Positions 27,164 through 37,780 of a stretch of DNA of 64,000 nt are shown here, piece by piece. Within the stretch, counting starts at the first letter, position 1; each line of letters opens with the position of its first letter. A program made the position numbers and the translations under genes. The stretch lies in contig NC_033633.1 of the NCBI RefSeq assembly GCF_001540865.1, forward strand, positions 4,070,158-4,134,157, read 5' to 3'. The stretch comes from Ananas comosus. Taxonomy: Eukaryota > Streptophyta > Magnoliopsida > Poales > Bromeliaceae. The notes beneath the pieces are model-generated. The model was not told the origin of the DNA. It did no database searches and saw only the letters and a list, made by a program, of their open reading frames with translations.

Positions 27164-28375
27164 TTTCGGCAAACATTACATGTTTGTTTAAAAAAAAAAA
27201 TAAATCTTGAAGCAGCGATTCCTGCTATTTAACTTGTATCTAGTATTTCAAAGCGTATTACATGTCTCGAGAAGGGCACAAGCTTTCTCCACCAGCCATA
27301 ATAAACTCCTGTTTGATCGCTGTTTGAACGAAAGCGAAAGAAAAATAATACGTATAGCTTATATTTATACATGCCATCTTGAAATGTAAAAGAACTGACT
27401 GGAGTAGAATAATGGAAGTCTTCCATGACTCAAAGAGTCGAATAACGAAAGTCTTCCTGTTTCATGGACCATTTTGTACTGCTTTTAGATCACCCTATGA
27501 TTTGCAGACTTCCTGTGCTAGGTTTCTTGGCGTGTGATTTGCATGGAGTCATGATCATGATTTAAATCTCAATTGATTTATTGGTTGATTGAAATGGAGA
27601 CATTCTTTAGAGCTGCTCGTTTTGATCTCTGGGGAGCTTGTAGCTGCTGCAAGGATCCGGGATTCGCAATAAGGGCTTGTTTGACTGAGACTGAATCACT
27701 TGTCACCCGAGAAGTGAATATCTGGTCGAAGCAACAATTCTCGACTACAATTAAGCATATTTGGCCAAAGATTGTATGGGAAATGACTAAATCGTGCGGT
27801 AGTGATTTCAATCAGAGGAGCAACATTTACATATTATTTCTATCTTTGCAAGAAGGCTCCAAGTTGCCTGCATTATGTGTGCCAAACACTACCAGCTGTC
27901 TCACTTGTATGAAAGTGTTAGCAGCTGCATCAGATGTGTGACCAAATAGGCTCTAAGACTAATAATAGATCTGATCAAAATCCATGCTATTGTAGTACAA
28001 TGTAGGAACAAGCTAAAAGCCTATTTCTCTCTGTCTCTCAATGTTTGCGTATGTTCTGTGTGCGCGTGCGCGCACGTGCGTGAATCTTGTTGGTTGAGGG
28101 GAGCGAAAATACCAGTTCGGGTGTGGACCGCGCCTTATGGACCAAGGCCAGGACTCAGGGTTTGTACAAATGCAGTCCCAGTCTAAACAATTTAAAAGCC
28201 CGTTTTCCATATATATATATATATATATGTCTATATCTCAACTACATGGTTTTGGATGTGCTATGGCAATAACAATTTTAGGGAATTAGTTCCCAGTTCC
28301 CAACCATACTCATTGTAGATAAAATGTATCTTGTAACATTTATTTATCCTTATGTTCTGAAGAGTATGCCCAACC
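27164..28375. other. 3' flank of RPB5 and intergenic DNA
   Basis: It includes the RPB5 3' UTR. A 122-aa plus-strand open frame (27573-27941) matches nothing I recognise and overlaps a candidate MITE (about 27678-27950, ends GGGCTTGTTTGAC and GACCAAATAGGCTC). I do not call it a gene. An (AT)n microsatellite lies at 28209-28228. Confidence 0.4.
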
Positions 28376-29232
28376 TGTTAGATTTTAATTGGATTTTATT
28401 GTGATTTAAAACTTATTTGGCCTCTTGGATACCCCAATTCTTAATGGGCCTCGCTAGGGAGCCCATGCTAAGGTTTCCACATGAGAAGTTTAATCCCAAA
28501 TTGGAAACCAAAGGCATGGTGTGGTTCTTTATATACTCTCATATTCTCAAGCTAGTTGTTTGGAAGAAAATGAGAGTTATACTCTCAACTAAATACGCGC
28601 ACGGCACGAGCACGAGCACGAGTCGAGCCGGGCTGGGCTGGGCGGGCGGTGACGCGCGGTTCAGGCACCCGATTTATTTGATTTTATCTTTATCTTTATC
28701 TTTATCTTTATCTTTATCTTTTGGAGCTCTAATCCTAATCCTAATCCGTATTTCGTAGGCTTATCTTGTTCTATACGGAATTAACGCGTAGGAGCAAGAT
28801 TTTGCCTAGTATATATATATATTGGAGGAGGTTTGATGAGTTCGACAGTGAATCGGAGCTTACCCTAATTATTATTTCTGCTTCTTCTCTCCATTAATAT
28901 TTTGCGCTAGTTTTCGCCGAGCTTTCTAGTATTTCGTTGAATCTCTTAAAGCTTATTGGGTTCATCTTGCGTCACCTTTAAAGCGTGTCGACAGGGTGGA
29001 ACGTGGACGTTGTATCTCTGAGAATAATTGCCCGGAAGCCTCGCACGTGGAGGGGCAATTTCGCTTCTAGAATAGTGCTCTGCACGTCTCGATCCACAGG
29101 CTTTTTCTACTCATTTTTTTTACCGTGTTTATTGTTTAATTTCTTTTCGGAGTATTTCTAAAACTGTTATTAAACTTTCGAATTGTGTTTTAAAGAATAG
29201 TTTAATAAAAGATCAAAAAGATTTTTCCAACA
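28376..29232 (+). mobile_element. Solo LTR, Copia-like, same family as 4189-5008
   Basis: The 857-bp segment starts TGTTAGATTTTAATTGG and ends TTTTTCCAACA. It contains a TATA-like 'tttatatactc' (28530) and a short tandem (ATCTTT)n at 28685-28723. Target duplications do not match (CAACC before, CGCTT after), so it may derive from recombination between different insertions. Confidence 0.75.
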
Positions 29233-30042
29233 CGCTTAAATGTGGAAAAACTAAGGTGAAATGTTCGGTCCAAGGGATTAAGGAGAATAAGGGATTTATT
29301 TCCCTTATTCTCTCCAACTGCACTAGGCATTGTTATTTTTCTCTTAATGGGTTGTTCTGGAATAATTCGTTAAAGGAGAGAATAGTAGTTCTACCCATAG
29401 GTGGAACAAACTATTCTCTATCTTATCTCTCTACTAATTAAGTTATAAATAATTATAAAATATTAATTAATTATTATAAAATATTAATTAATTATTGTAA
29501 ATTAGTTTTTAATAATTAACTAATTACTTATTTGACTTATTAAAGTAACAAATATTTAAATAGTAATTAATTTATTATTTATAATTAATTAGCTAATTAA
29601 ATAATTAACTATTTGGTATGCTTATATCAATCATTAATTAATATTTATATTATTTAAATAATTAATGTTTGTTTTTATCTGATTAATGTATTAATTAAAT
29701 AAAAAGTTGATGAAATCATTATTTAATAATATTTAGATGCTTATTTTACTAATATTTAGATGCTTTTTATTTCGATTAATTATTTTCGTTTTCAATCATA
29801 ATTACTCTTGTTCCTACTATCCCAACCTATCACCCAAACATAATTCTTTTTATTTCTTATAATATCTTGATTCTCATCCAACTACAAAATTAATCTAATT
29901 CCGGCTTATCTCAAAAGTTATACTTATACTAGGAATAAACAAGAATAGCTTGTTTTCGAATTAAACGGTATCATAGATTAACAAAAAAAAACAACCGCTT
30001 AGAGGTCGGGATTTTGATCTCCTCTTAACACATGTTTAGAAT
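29233..30042. other. AT-rich intergenic DNA
   Basis: Dominated by 'attaattaat' words at 29440-29720. No gene or complete element is identified, although 29265-29440 and 29800-29960 together resemble arms of a decayed inverted-repeat element. Confidence 0.35.
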
Positions 30043-30660
30043 TAGGGATGCAAATGGGGCGGATCTTGGGGCGGGAGCCTCTCCCCGCCTCCCGCCCTGA
30101 CTACCAAAATCCCGCCCCACCTTTCGCCCTGAATCCGTGACCGGTTAAAAAATATATCCCATAATCCGTCCCGCCTCGTAACCCGCCTTCCGCAGGCACC
30201 CCGAATCCGCCCCCGCCAACTAATATTTTTTATAAAATTATAATATTATTAATATTTTGTAAAATATAAATTAATAATTTTTAATAATATTATATATATA
30301 ATTAACAACATCAATTATAAAAATTAAAAATATCAATCACAATTCGAAGTAAAATTCAAAAGTTTCAAATACATGAAAAATGATAGCAGTAACTTATTTG
30401 TATTTTGAACCTTTTAATAAATACATTATTTTTTAGGAATATTTTTTAAAAATATAAATAATTTTCGGGACGGACTCGAGGCAGATTATGGAGGATTCGG
30501 GATGGGTCAAAATTTTTTCTGTTTCCTGCCCTGAATCCGTTTTGGGCGTAAAAATTACCTCATTTTCTGCTCCGAATTCGTTTATTTTCTTTCGTTTATT
30601 GTCCCATTTGGGACGGATTGGGGCGGGAGCTCCACCAATCCGGATCCGTTTGCATCCCTA
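30043..30660. mobile_element. hAT-like element with 'ggggcggga' arms
   Basis: It starts TAGGGATGCAAATGGGGCGG and ends GTTTGCATCCCTA. It is flanked by the exact 8-bp duplication TTTAGAAT (30035-30042 and 30661-30668). The arms contain inverted 'cccgccccg' and 'ggattggggcgggagctcc' words. The core (30225-30450) is AT-rich. No transposase is present. 618 bp long. Confidence 0.92.
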
Positions 30661-31016
30661 TTTAGAATAGGGCTCGAGCTTCCGATATATCAAGTAAAAA
30701 ATAAAAAAAAAAATCTAATGGATGAACCTCCAGGGGAGTATAGAGTGCAAGGATCTACTATTAGAGCAAGCTTAAAAAAACACTATAACAATTTTCACCC
30801 CAGATACCAACTAAGATATTTAGATCCTCCTGCTGGTGCACTAGTGTTTGTAAAATAGGACACGAACTCCCGACTTCATAAGGAAAAAAAAAAAAAGAAC
30901 GTACTTCCGACAAATCAAAAAAAGAAGAAGAAAAGAGATAGAAAACATTAAAAATATAACAAGAAAATCATCATTTAGATAGTTCGGACCCATTAAAAGA
31001 ATTTGGATTAAAAGGA
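30661..31016. other. Spacer between two transposons
   Basis: AT-rich with several A-runs. Nothing recognisable apart from the flanking duplications. Confidence 0.35.
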
Positions 31017-31489
31017 GAGCTTTTTTTGCATTTAACCCCCTGTCAAATTTTTATTTTAAAAATAGTCCTGTCAAAATTTAATTTACAAAAATGGGCCTGC
31101 CACGCAGGTGCCATGTCAGCGCCACGCGGGCGGGGTTGGAGAGGTAGTTAAGTTAAACACGGTGAACCATTCACCGTGTCTAATACGGTGAATGGTTCAC
31201 CGTGTTTAGTACGTATTTTTTATATATTGAAAAGAGGAATAGGAAATTTGTATTCCTTTTCTTCTCATTTTCAAAAATCCTAACCCGAACCCGAAAATCA
31301 AATTAAAATCCAAACTCGGATCTGAACCCGACGGATTTTAAAAATTCATATCCATATCCATATCCGACCAAAAACGTGAAACCCGAACCTAAACCTAGTG
31401 GGTTTTAAAAATCTATACCGTTGGATGAAGATCTAAGAAATAAAAATTATTAAATATTTTATATATTGTATAAATAAATAAAAATAAAT

Positions 31490-31532
<43 letters not shown>

Positions 31533-31818
31533 CGGGATTCGGATAATATTTTGGATATCCATACGTATTGACATCCTTACTCCCTATTTCTCTTTTCAAT
31601 ATACAAAAAATACGTACTAAACACGGTGAACCATTCACCGTGTTTGAACATGGTGAATGGTTTACCGTGTTCAACTTAAAACACGGGCCCCGGCCCTGCC
31701 TGCGTGGCGCTGACGTGGCGCCTACGTGGCAGGCACAGAGCTATTTTTGCAAATTAAATTTTTACAGGACTAATTTTAAAATAAAAATTTATCAGGGGGC
31801 TAAATGCAAAAAAACCCC
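31017..31818. mobile_element. Large fold-back element, MULE-like, upstream of cyclin B
   Basis: It starts GAGCTTTTTTTGCATTTAAC and ends GGGGGCTAAATGCAAAAAAA plus CCCC. It is flanked by the exact 9-bp duplication TTAAAAGGA (31008-31016 and 31819-31827). The terminal arms are about 230 bp long (31017-31250 against 31590-31818). Each arm contains a secondary palindrome, 'acacggtgaaccattcaccg' and its relative. The middle (about 31265-31585) looks like a separate insertion of 'atatccatatccatatccg'-type repeat. It ends 299 bp before the cyclin start codon. Confidence 0.88.
31260..31588. mobile_element. Nested 'cggatatccgaa'-type repeat, possible hAT fragment
   Basis: This lies between the two arms of the fold-back element. 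It carries 'cccgaacccg', 'tccatatccatatccgac', an (AT)n run at 31497-31524 and 'ttcgggattcggat' towards its right end, resembling the arms of 24670-26052. Exact ends are not resolved. Confidence 0.45.
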
Positions 31819-31925
31819 TTAAAAGGAGGTTTGTATTCGAGATTAGCGAGTAATGCTTGTTCCGCAGGAACATCTGAACGGAATGATTAAAGAGTTAACC
31901 ATTTCTTTCCCTTCTCTCTTAAGCC

Positions 31926-31970
31926 CTCCAACGGCTAGTTACCTTTCAAAAGAATCCGACCGTTGGAGGC
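31926..31970 (+). promoter_or_regulatory. Two MSA-like (mitosis-specific activator) elements
   Basis: CTCCAACGGCT at 31926-31936 is on the plus strand, and the inverse GACCGTTGGAGGC at 31958-31970 reads GCCTCCAACGGTC on the minus strand. Both contain the core CCAACGG bound by three-repeat MYB (MYB3R) factors that drive G2/M genes, including B-type cyclins. They lie about 150-190 bp upstream of the cyclin ATG and form an inverted pair. Function is inferred from family knowledge. Confidence 0.75.
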
Positions 31971-32017
31971 AACCCCTCCGCGCCATATAGCCCCGGAAAG
32001 AAGAGCAACGAAGTGCG

Positions 32018-32019
<2 letters not shown>

Positions 32020-32067
<48 letters not shown>
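32020..32067 (+). repeat. (GA)n microsatellite in the cyclin B leader
   Basis: About 23 uninterrupted GA units, followed by 'ggaggaggaggaggaggag' at 32088-32106. It sits 50-100 bp upstream of the ATG, so it is probably in the 5' UTR or core promoter. The overlapping open frames are artefacts. Confidence 0.9.
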
Positions 32068-32117
32068 CTCTTTTTTCTTTTCTCTTTGGAGGAGGAGGAG
32101 GAGGAGAAGAGACTACA

Positions 32118-34919
32118 ATGGCTTCGAGGCATCATATTGCGATTTCGCAGCAGCAAAGAGGTAAGGACGAAAAAGAAAGCTTTTTTGCTACATACAAATC
32201 CTTTTCTCTAATGGGTTTCTCTGGTAATTTTATTGCCTTCCTCTTCCTTGTTGTGCCTTATTTTCTTTTTCTTTTTTTTTCCCCTTTTTTGGTCTATTAT
32301 TGGATGGTTTTTCATTCTTGGGTTTCCCCCCTTTTCTTTCATTATCTTTTTGCCCCCTCTAAATAAGAGTAATTTGGGATTTTTGGTACATTTTCTGTTT
32401 GTTAAATCTCTTGTTCTTCCCATTTCACAATTGCTTCTTGTAATGTTAATCTTTTCCCGCTTTCTGGATCATTGAACTTTTTTTTTTTGAGCTCATAATG
32501 CTTCTTCTTCGCACAATATGATTTCCTTTTGATTATTTTGTTCAATTTCCCTAACGGTTTACTTAATTAATTCATACAAAATTCCTCATACCCGAATTTC
32601 TTTCGACCGTTTGTTCTTCTTTTTATACCTTATTTTATTGTAAAAGTTGCCTTCCGAAGGCAGTAGTATTTCTTGGCCCTTTGTTTCTTGCTTGCCCCTC
32701 CTTTTTCCCCTTCAGAGGATATCAATGTCCATTACCAATTCATTGGCTCCTTAATAATCTTACCTTCTTGTTGCTTTCCTTAATCCATCCCTATATGACT
32801 CAACTCTTTTTTATTCCTCAATCATCAGGTGGGGTCGCGCCTGTCAACAAGCAAAAGGCGGCGGCCGGAGCAGATGGGAAGAACCGGCGGGCCCTTGAAG
32901 ATATCGGCAATCTAGCCAATCTCAGAATCAATGAAGGGTAGCAACACCTAAACTTGATGATTCTGCACTGATGCTTATGACTTTTTGTGCCTTTTCTCCT
33001 GATGATCTTTCCTAAATGATTTCTTTATTGGATTCTTTTCCGAATCTAGCAAACCGCAGCCGCAGATCAACCGACCCGTAACTAGGCAAGCTTTCAATCC
33101 CACACCCAGATATGCTTTTAATCTTAATTTATTTCAAAACTGTCCCAAAATTTATTAGATATAACTAATATGGTAGTTTAAGATTTAATTGTTTTCTTAA
33201 TCCTTTCTTTTTTTCCTTTTTCTTCTCTTTCAGCGATCTTTTTCTGAAGAACTGCCAGCATTATATGCAGAAACAAGTGGCTGTTCCTACTGACAGAATA
33301 GCAGGAAAGGGCAGTACAAAAGCTACAGCAGCTCCCGTCGCCGGAGTAGCAGGAAAGGGTGCTGCAAAAGCACCCAAGAGTGCTGCAGTTAAGCCCGAAC
33401 CCGAGAATGTTATTGAGATCAGCACCGATTCAGATGAGAGCGCTACGCAAGTGTCTGCAAGTAGTGTCAGTTTTCGTGGTGGCAAACCATCAAGAAAGGA
33501 AGTTCACACTCTTACCTCAGTGCTTACGGCTCGAAGCAAGGTGTGTTTGATCAATTAGAACTTCACCCACCTTCTACGAATTGTATATATTTTGTAACTT
33601 TTTTTTAATGTGACCCTGTTTGCTTTCTTTCTCTTTAGATTGCTTGTGGAGTTATTGAGAGACCAAAAGAGCTGGCCCTGAATATTGATGCATCGGATGC
33701 CGATGATCAATTGGCCGTTGTTGATTATGTCGAAGATATATACATATTCTATAAGCATGCAGAGGTACGTTGCTAAAATGCCTGTCTCATAAACGATATC
33801 TGCGAGCCTATCTGTTTCACTCGTCTATGTTCTAAGATGTGGTTTTCCTTTTCGCGCTGCAGAACTCAAACCGACCGCGCGACTACATACACTGGCAAGC
33901 AGAGATCAGCATGAAGATGAGGTCCATCCTCGCTGACTGGATCATCGAAGTGCACCACAGATTCGAGCTGATGCCTGAGACCCTCTACCTAACATTCTGC
34001 ATCATCGACCGCTACCTCTCAATTGAAACAGTCACCAAGGGAGAGTTGCAACTCGTGGGAGTTAGCGCCATGCTCATCGCTTGCAAGTATGAGGAAATCT
34101 GGGCTCCTGAGGTAATAATAATAATAATTAATGCGTCACTTCTTTTTTTCTCTCTTTAGTTGATATAATATGTTCTATATAATTTGAGCTAATCGAGATG
34201 AGCTTTTGTTGGGTGCAGGTTAATGACTTCATTTGCATTTCGGATAGGGCATACACCAGAGAGCAGATACTAGGAATGGAGAAAGGGATTCTGAACAAAC
34301 TTGAGTGGAATTTAACGGTTCCGACTTGCTATGTTTTCCTCGTGAGGTTTCTCAAGGCTTCAGCGTGTGATAAAGAGGTTACAGACCAATTGTGATATTA
34401 TCTTTTAGGTTCTGAGAGTTTTAGAGTCTTTTAGTTCTCTTTTCTCGATTTAACTCGAATTCTTCTACACAAACTGCAGATGGAGCACATGGTTTTCTTC
34501 TTTGCTGAGCTGGGTTTGATGCAGTACTCAATGATCATGTATTGTCCATCCATGGTTGCTGCTTCTGCAGTATATGCGGCTCGCTGCACACTTAGGAAGA
34601 GTCCTCTTTGGACTGAAACACTGAAGCACCACACGGGCTTCTCAGAGCAGCAGCTGCTGTATGGAATTCTTCCTCAAGAATGTTATTTTATAGTAGGGTT
34701 TATTATTAACAGCAGTTGCAGATGCTTAATGAACAAAGCTTTTGCTGTTTGTTCTGCAGAGATGCTGCTCAAATTCTTGTGAAGTTTCATTCGGTAGCTC
34801 ATGAGAGCAAACTGAGGGTTGTGTACAAGAAATACTCGAATGAAGAACTTGGAGCGGTCGCGCTGCATCCTCCCGCAACAAGGCTGATAGAGGATCTGTT
34901 GAAGGCTTCAAAGAAGTGA
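32118..34919 (+). CDS. CYCB1: B-type mitotic cyclin, nine exons, 455 aa
   Basis: Regulatory partner of CDKs at G2/M. Exons: 32118-32160, 32829-32937, 33050-33085, 33234-33540, 33639-33764, 33863-34111, 34219-34377, 34480-34658, 34760-34919; the sum (1368 bp) keeps one frame. All introns are GT-AG except intron 3, which needs a GC donor (AG|GCAAGC at 33086). Residues 34-42 are a destruction box (RRALEDIGN, R-x-x-L-x-x-I-x-N). The cyclin box starts near residue 220: 'RPRDYIHWQAEISMKMRSIL', 'ADWIIEVHHRFELMPETLYL', 'LVGVSAMLIACKYEEIWAPE', 'VNDFICISDRAYT', then the C-terminal fold with 'MVAASAVYAARC'. These are plant CYCB1/B-type hallmarks; the HxKF-type signature of B2 cyclins is not seen. Sub-class B1 is likely, not proven. 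Confidence 0.94.
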
Positions 34920-35377
34920 TGGAAGGGGGCTGGTAGTGAATGGCAGTAGTTATTCCCTTTTGGTACTTGTTTGCTGATTCAAAATTTCAAATTTTTTTTT
35001 TTTTTTTGGAAGAAGTTAGTTTATTTGTTCTGTAGTTAGAAGGTGTCCGACAGAGTAGAGAGGTGTGGAGTTTGTGGGCCTTTCGGAGGCAATGGAAATC
35101 ATCTCAGTGATGATACAACAAAGTGATGTCTTTCATTTTGGTACATACTCTCTCTCTCTGGGAGTTTATGCTTCAAAGTTCTTAAAGATTCGGCGCATCT
35201 GATTTTGCTGATCATTTAAAAATGTGTAAAAAATCTACCAATTTCAGTGCAGATTTTGAAAAAGATGTTCGAAAGAGGGGGTTTCCGCAATTCCAACTAG
35301 GCGAATAATAGGTGGGCCTACTAGGGCCTGTTTGGAATTATACATTTAAATTTTGAATGCAAGATCAAGGGGTTGAG
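34920..35377. other. 3' UTR and flank of cyclin B
   Basis: The first ~250 bp is the probable 3' UTR, with a T-run at 34992-35008. No gene follows. Confidence 0.5.
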
Positions 35378-36164
35378 CATAGTTAGTTAATTCGGATTCG
35401 GCAAAAATTCGGTACGGATATAATTCGGATAAAATTCGTCTTCTAATTTTTAAATTCGTTGAAAAATACGGCTAAAAAACAGATTCGCCAATTATTCGGA
35501 TACGTGATTTATACGGATATTATACGTTCGTTAATTAAAAATTCGGCTATTAAATTAAGTTTTTTTTTTTTTCTCTCAAGATTTATGTTATTAGCAATAA
35601 ATACTCATATTTCTTAAGAATATAAGAATAAAGAGCTAAAAAATTAAGCTAATTAAGTAAAAAAAATAACAAACTATATTATGCCTCAAAATAAATAAAT
35701 AATTAAGTAAATAAGAGATTAAGATAGTCCATAAGAGAAAAAATAGCCAAACCGATTTTTTTTTTTTTTGGGAGAGGTTTTTTTTTCTTTTTTCTTTTGG
35801 GCGAGCACAAGGCCGATGAGGCCCACTAGCCACATGGCCCGCGAGGCTCGCGACCCTCGAAGCCTCGAGCGCGGGAGCGAGCGCGCGCAGGAGCCAGCGC
35901 GGGAGCGCGTGAGTGCGCGAGGGCGCACGCGCGAGCCCGCGCGAGCGCGGGCCCTACTGCGAGCGCAGGCCCGGGCGCGGGACCACGGGCCATTTTTTTG
36001 AATGAATTATTCGTGAATCGCGAATAATTCACGAATATATATTTTTCTCCAAAAAATCGCGTTTTTTTCCGAATTTTTCGGAAAAATACGAAAACGCCCG
36101 TTTAATTCATTTTTTCAAAAATTCGTGAATAATTCAGCAAAAAATTCGCGAATTTACTAACCAT
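35378..36164. mobile_element. MULE-like element downstream of cyclin B
   Basis: It starts CATAGTTAGTTAATTCGG and ends CGAATTTACTAACCAT. It is flanked by the exact 9-bp duplication GGGGTTGAG (35369-35377 and 36165-36173). The arms carry 'aattcggataaaattcg' and 'attcgcgaat' words. The centre has a very GC-rich island (35850-35990) of 'gagcgcgggagcgagcgcg' type. No transposase. A fragment of the same family lies at about 61350-61470. Confidence 0.88.
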
Positions 36165-36618
36165 GGGGTTGAGTGAACAGTCTGGGAGCAGTTATGTCAT
36201 AGGTAGGTTGGCGAATCGCGAAAATAGCTGCGATTATGGTGGCCAAGAGGCAACAAAAGAGAAATAGGGGTGATGAGAAGAGAATGGAAGCATCAACACC
36301 CTAGAACTTATTATCTTGACTCCTGCACTAGGAGTAGCCAAATTAATCAAATTTTAAATTTTAATATGCGGGTATGATTGTGGTTTCAAGATGACCTCGG
36401 TAATATAAGTTCAGATTTATGTGAGCCATCGGATTGAGTCGATTCGGTTGAATTTAATTTTGGTTAAATTAAATTACGATTATAATTAGACTAAGATTAG
36501 GATTACCCTAACTTATTTACCCACAATATGTGTTTGGGGGAGGCTGTACGGCTGTCGTGGCCGGTTTCTCTACATGCACATGAAAGATGAGGCGATCACA
36601 AGGTAGGAAAATGAGAGA
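36165..36618. other. Intergenic spacer
   Basis: No gene or element ends are recognised. Confidence 0.35.
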
Positions 36619-37070
36619 TACTATAACAAAATTAGGTTATAGGAACATATATTTGGAATAATTTTGTTTAAGGTCTAAATATAAAACCCAATCCAACGAA
36701 AAATAAAAAGTTTTTTTTACTCAACTAACTCCATCCAACCCACTTAGCCCGATTACAAATAGAAAAAAAAAAAAAAATGATCACCATCTCCTCTTCTCCT
36801 CCTCCGCTACCGCAGCCGACGAGGTAAGGTTCCGGGAGCTGGAGTTCGGCCGCGAGGATCTCGTAGAGACCATAGAGGGCGACGATCGCCACGTATCCCT
36901 CCGTCACAGGTCGCTTGAGGAGTGGGTGCCAAATATCGAGGCGGCCCCACACATAGCGACCCACATATAGCAACACTTTTAACAAGTGTCGGTAATTTAA
37001 CCAGCAGTACTTTTTTTTTTACTTGTATCAATATTTAAAAGTATCACTATACACTATTTTTGTTGTAGTG
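36619..37070 (-). mobile_element. Non-autonomous CACTA element, reverse orientation
   Basis: The right end is TTTTTGTTGTAGTG (37057-37070) and the left end TACTATAACAAAA (36619-36631) is a mutated CACTA terminus. The 3-bp duplication AGA is present on both sides (36616-36618 and 37071-37073). The interior is the reverse complement of the 58185-59010 copy (e.g. 'cgatcgccacgtatccctcc' matches its inverse). The open frames at 36725-37031 belong to this repeat. Confidence 0.85.
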
Positions 37071-37552
37071 AGATAGGTGAGTCATCTTTGTTCTTTTCTC
37101 TCTTTCTTCGTCTTCTTCTGTTCCTTCTCCTTCTCCTTCTTTGTTTTCCAATCTTCTCTTCCATAGCCGCTGCCGCACCCGTGGCTGTTAGCACTGCCGA
37201 AGTGCTGCCCGCCACAAGCCTATGAAGGCGTTGGCCGTGCATGCCCAAGAGAGAGGTGGGTTTGGTACGAGGCTTGATCAAAAGTCAATAGGAGGGGGGG
37301 AAGAAGACTAAAAATATTTTAAATCTATCTAGATCCGGTTCATAGTGGGCTATATTAATTTTAGCATGATTTAGTCATTATTTGAGGTTTACATTTAAAA
37401 TAGCAATTTCTATATGTAACTAATAATTATTGTTAAATGTGACTCGAAATTGATAATTGGCTTCAGTTCGTGATTTCGACTCGCCAACAGTTTTGCGGTG
37501 CGATCAAATTAGAAAATAAAATTATGAAGAAAAAATGAATGTCTGCGGTTAG
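37071..37552. other. Intergenic DNA
   Basis: Contains a CT-rich block (37085-37165). No gene is supported. Confidence 0.35.
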
Positions 37553-37730
37553 GGCTGGCAAACGAACGAGCCGACTCGCGTTCGACTCGTGTTCGGCTCG
37601 ATATTCGGCTCGCTCGAGCTCAACTCGAAATTGAATGAGCTGAGCTTGAACAAAATAAAAGGCTCGAAATTCATTTCAAGCTGAGCTTGAGTATTACTCG
37701 GCTCGTTCGAATTAGGCTCGAAAAGCTCGA

Positions 37731-37766
<36 letters not shown>

Positions 37767-37780
37767 GAGCGGAGCGCGCG
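37553..37780. mobile_element. Truncated 'gctcgagctc' repeat with microsatellite
   Basis: It begins 'agggctggcaaacgaacgag', the usual end of hAT-like elements of the 13596-14413 / 39510-40725 type. It continues with 'gttcggctcg' words and stops at (AT)n(AG)n, 37731-37767. Only one end is present, because the inverted duplication starts right after it. Confidence 0.55.

Noticed and set aside
27573..27941. 122-aa plus-strand open frame downstream of RPB5
   Set aside because: No recognisable domain, and much of it overlaps a candidate inverted-repeat element.
32013..32366. 117-aa frame containing the cyclin start region
   Set aside because: Starts in the GA microsatellite and reads through cyclin intron 1; it is in a different frame from, and not compatible with, the spliced cyclin.
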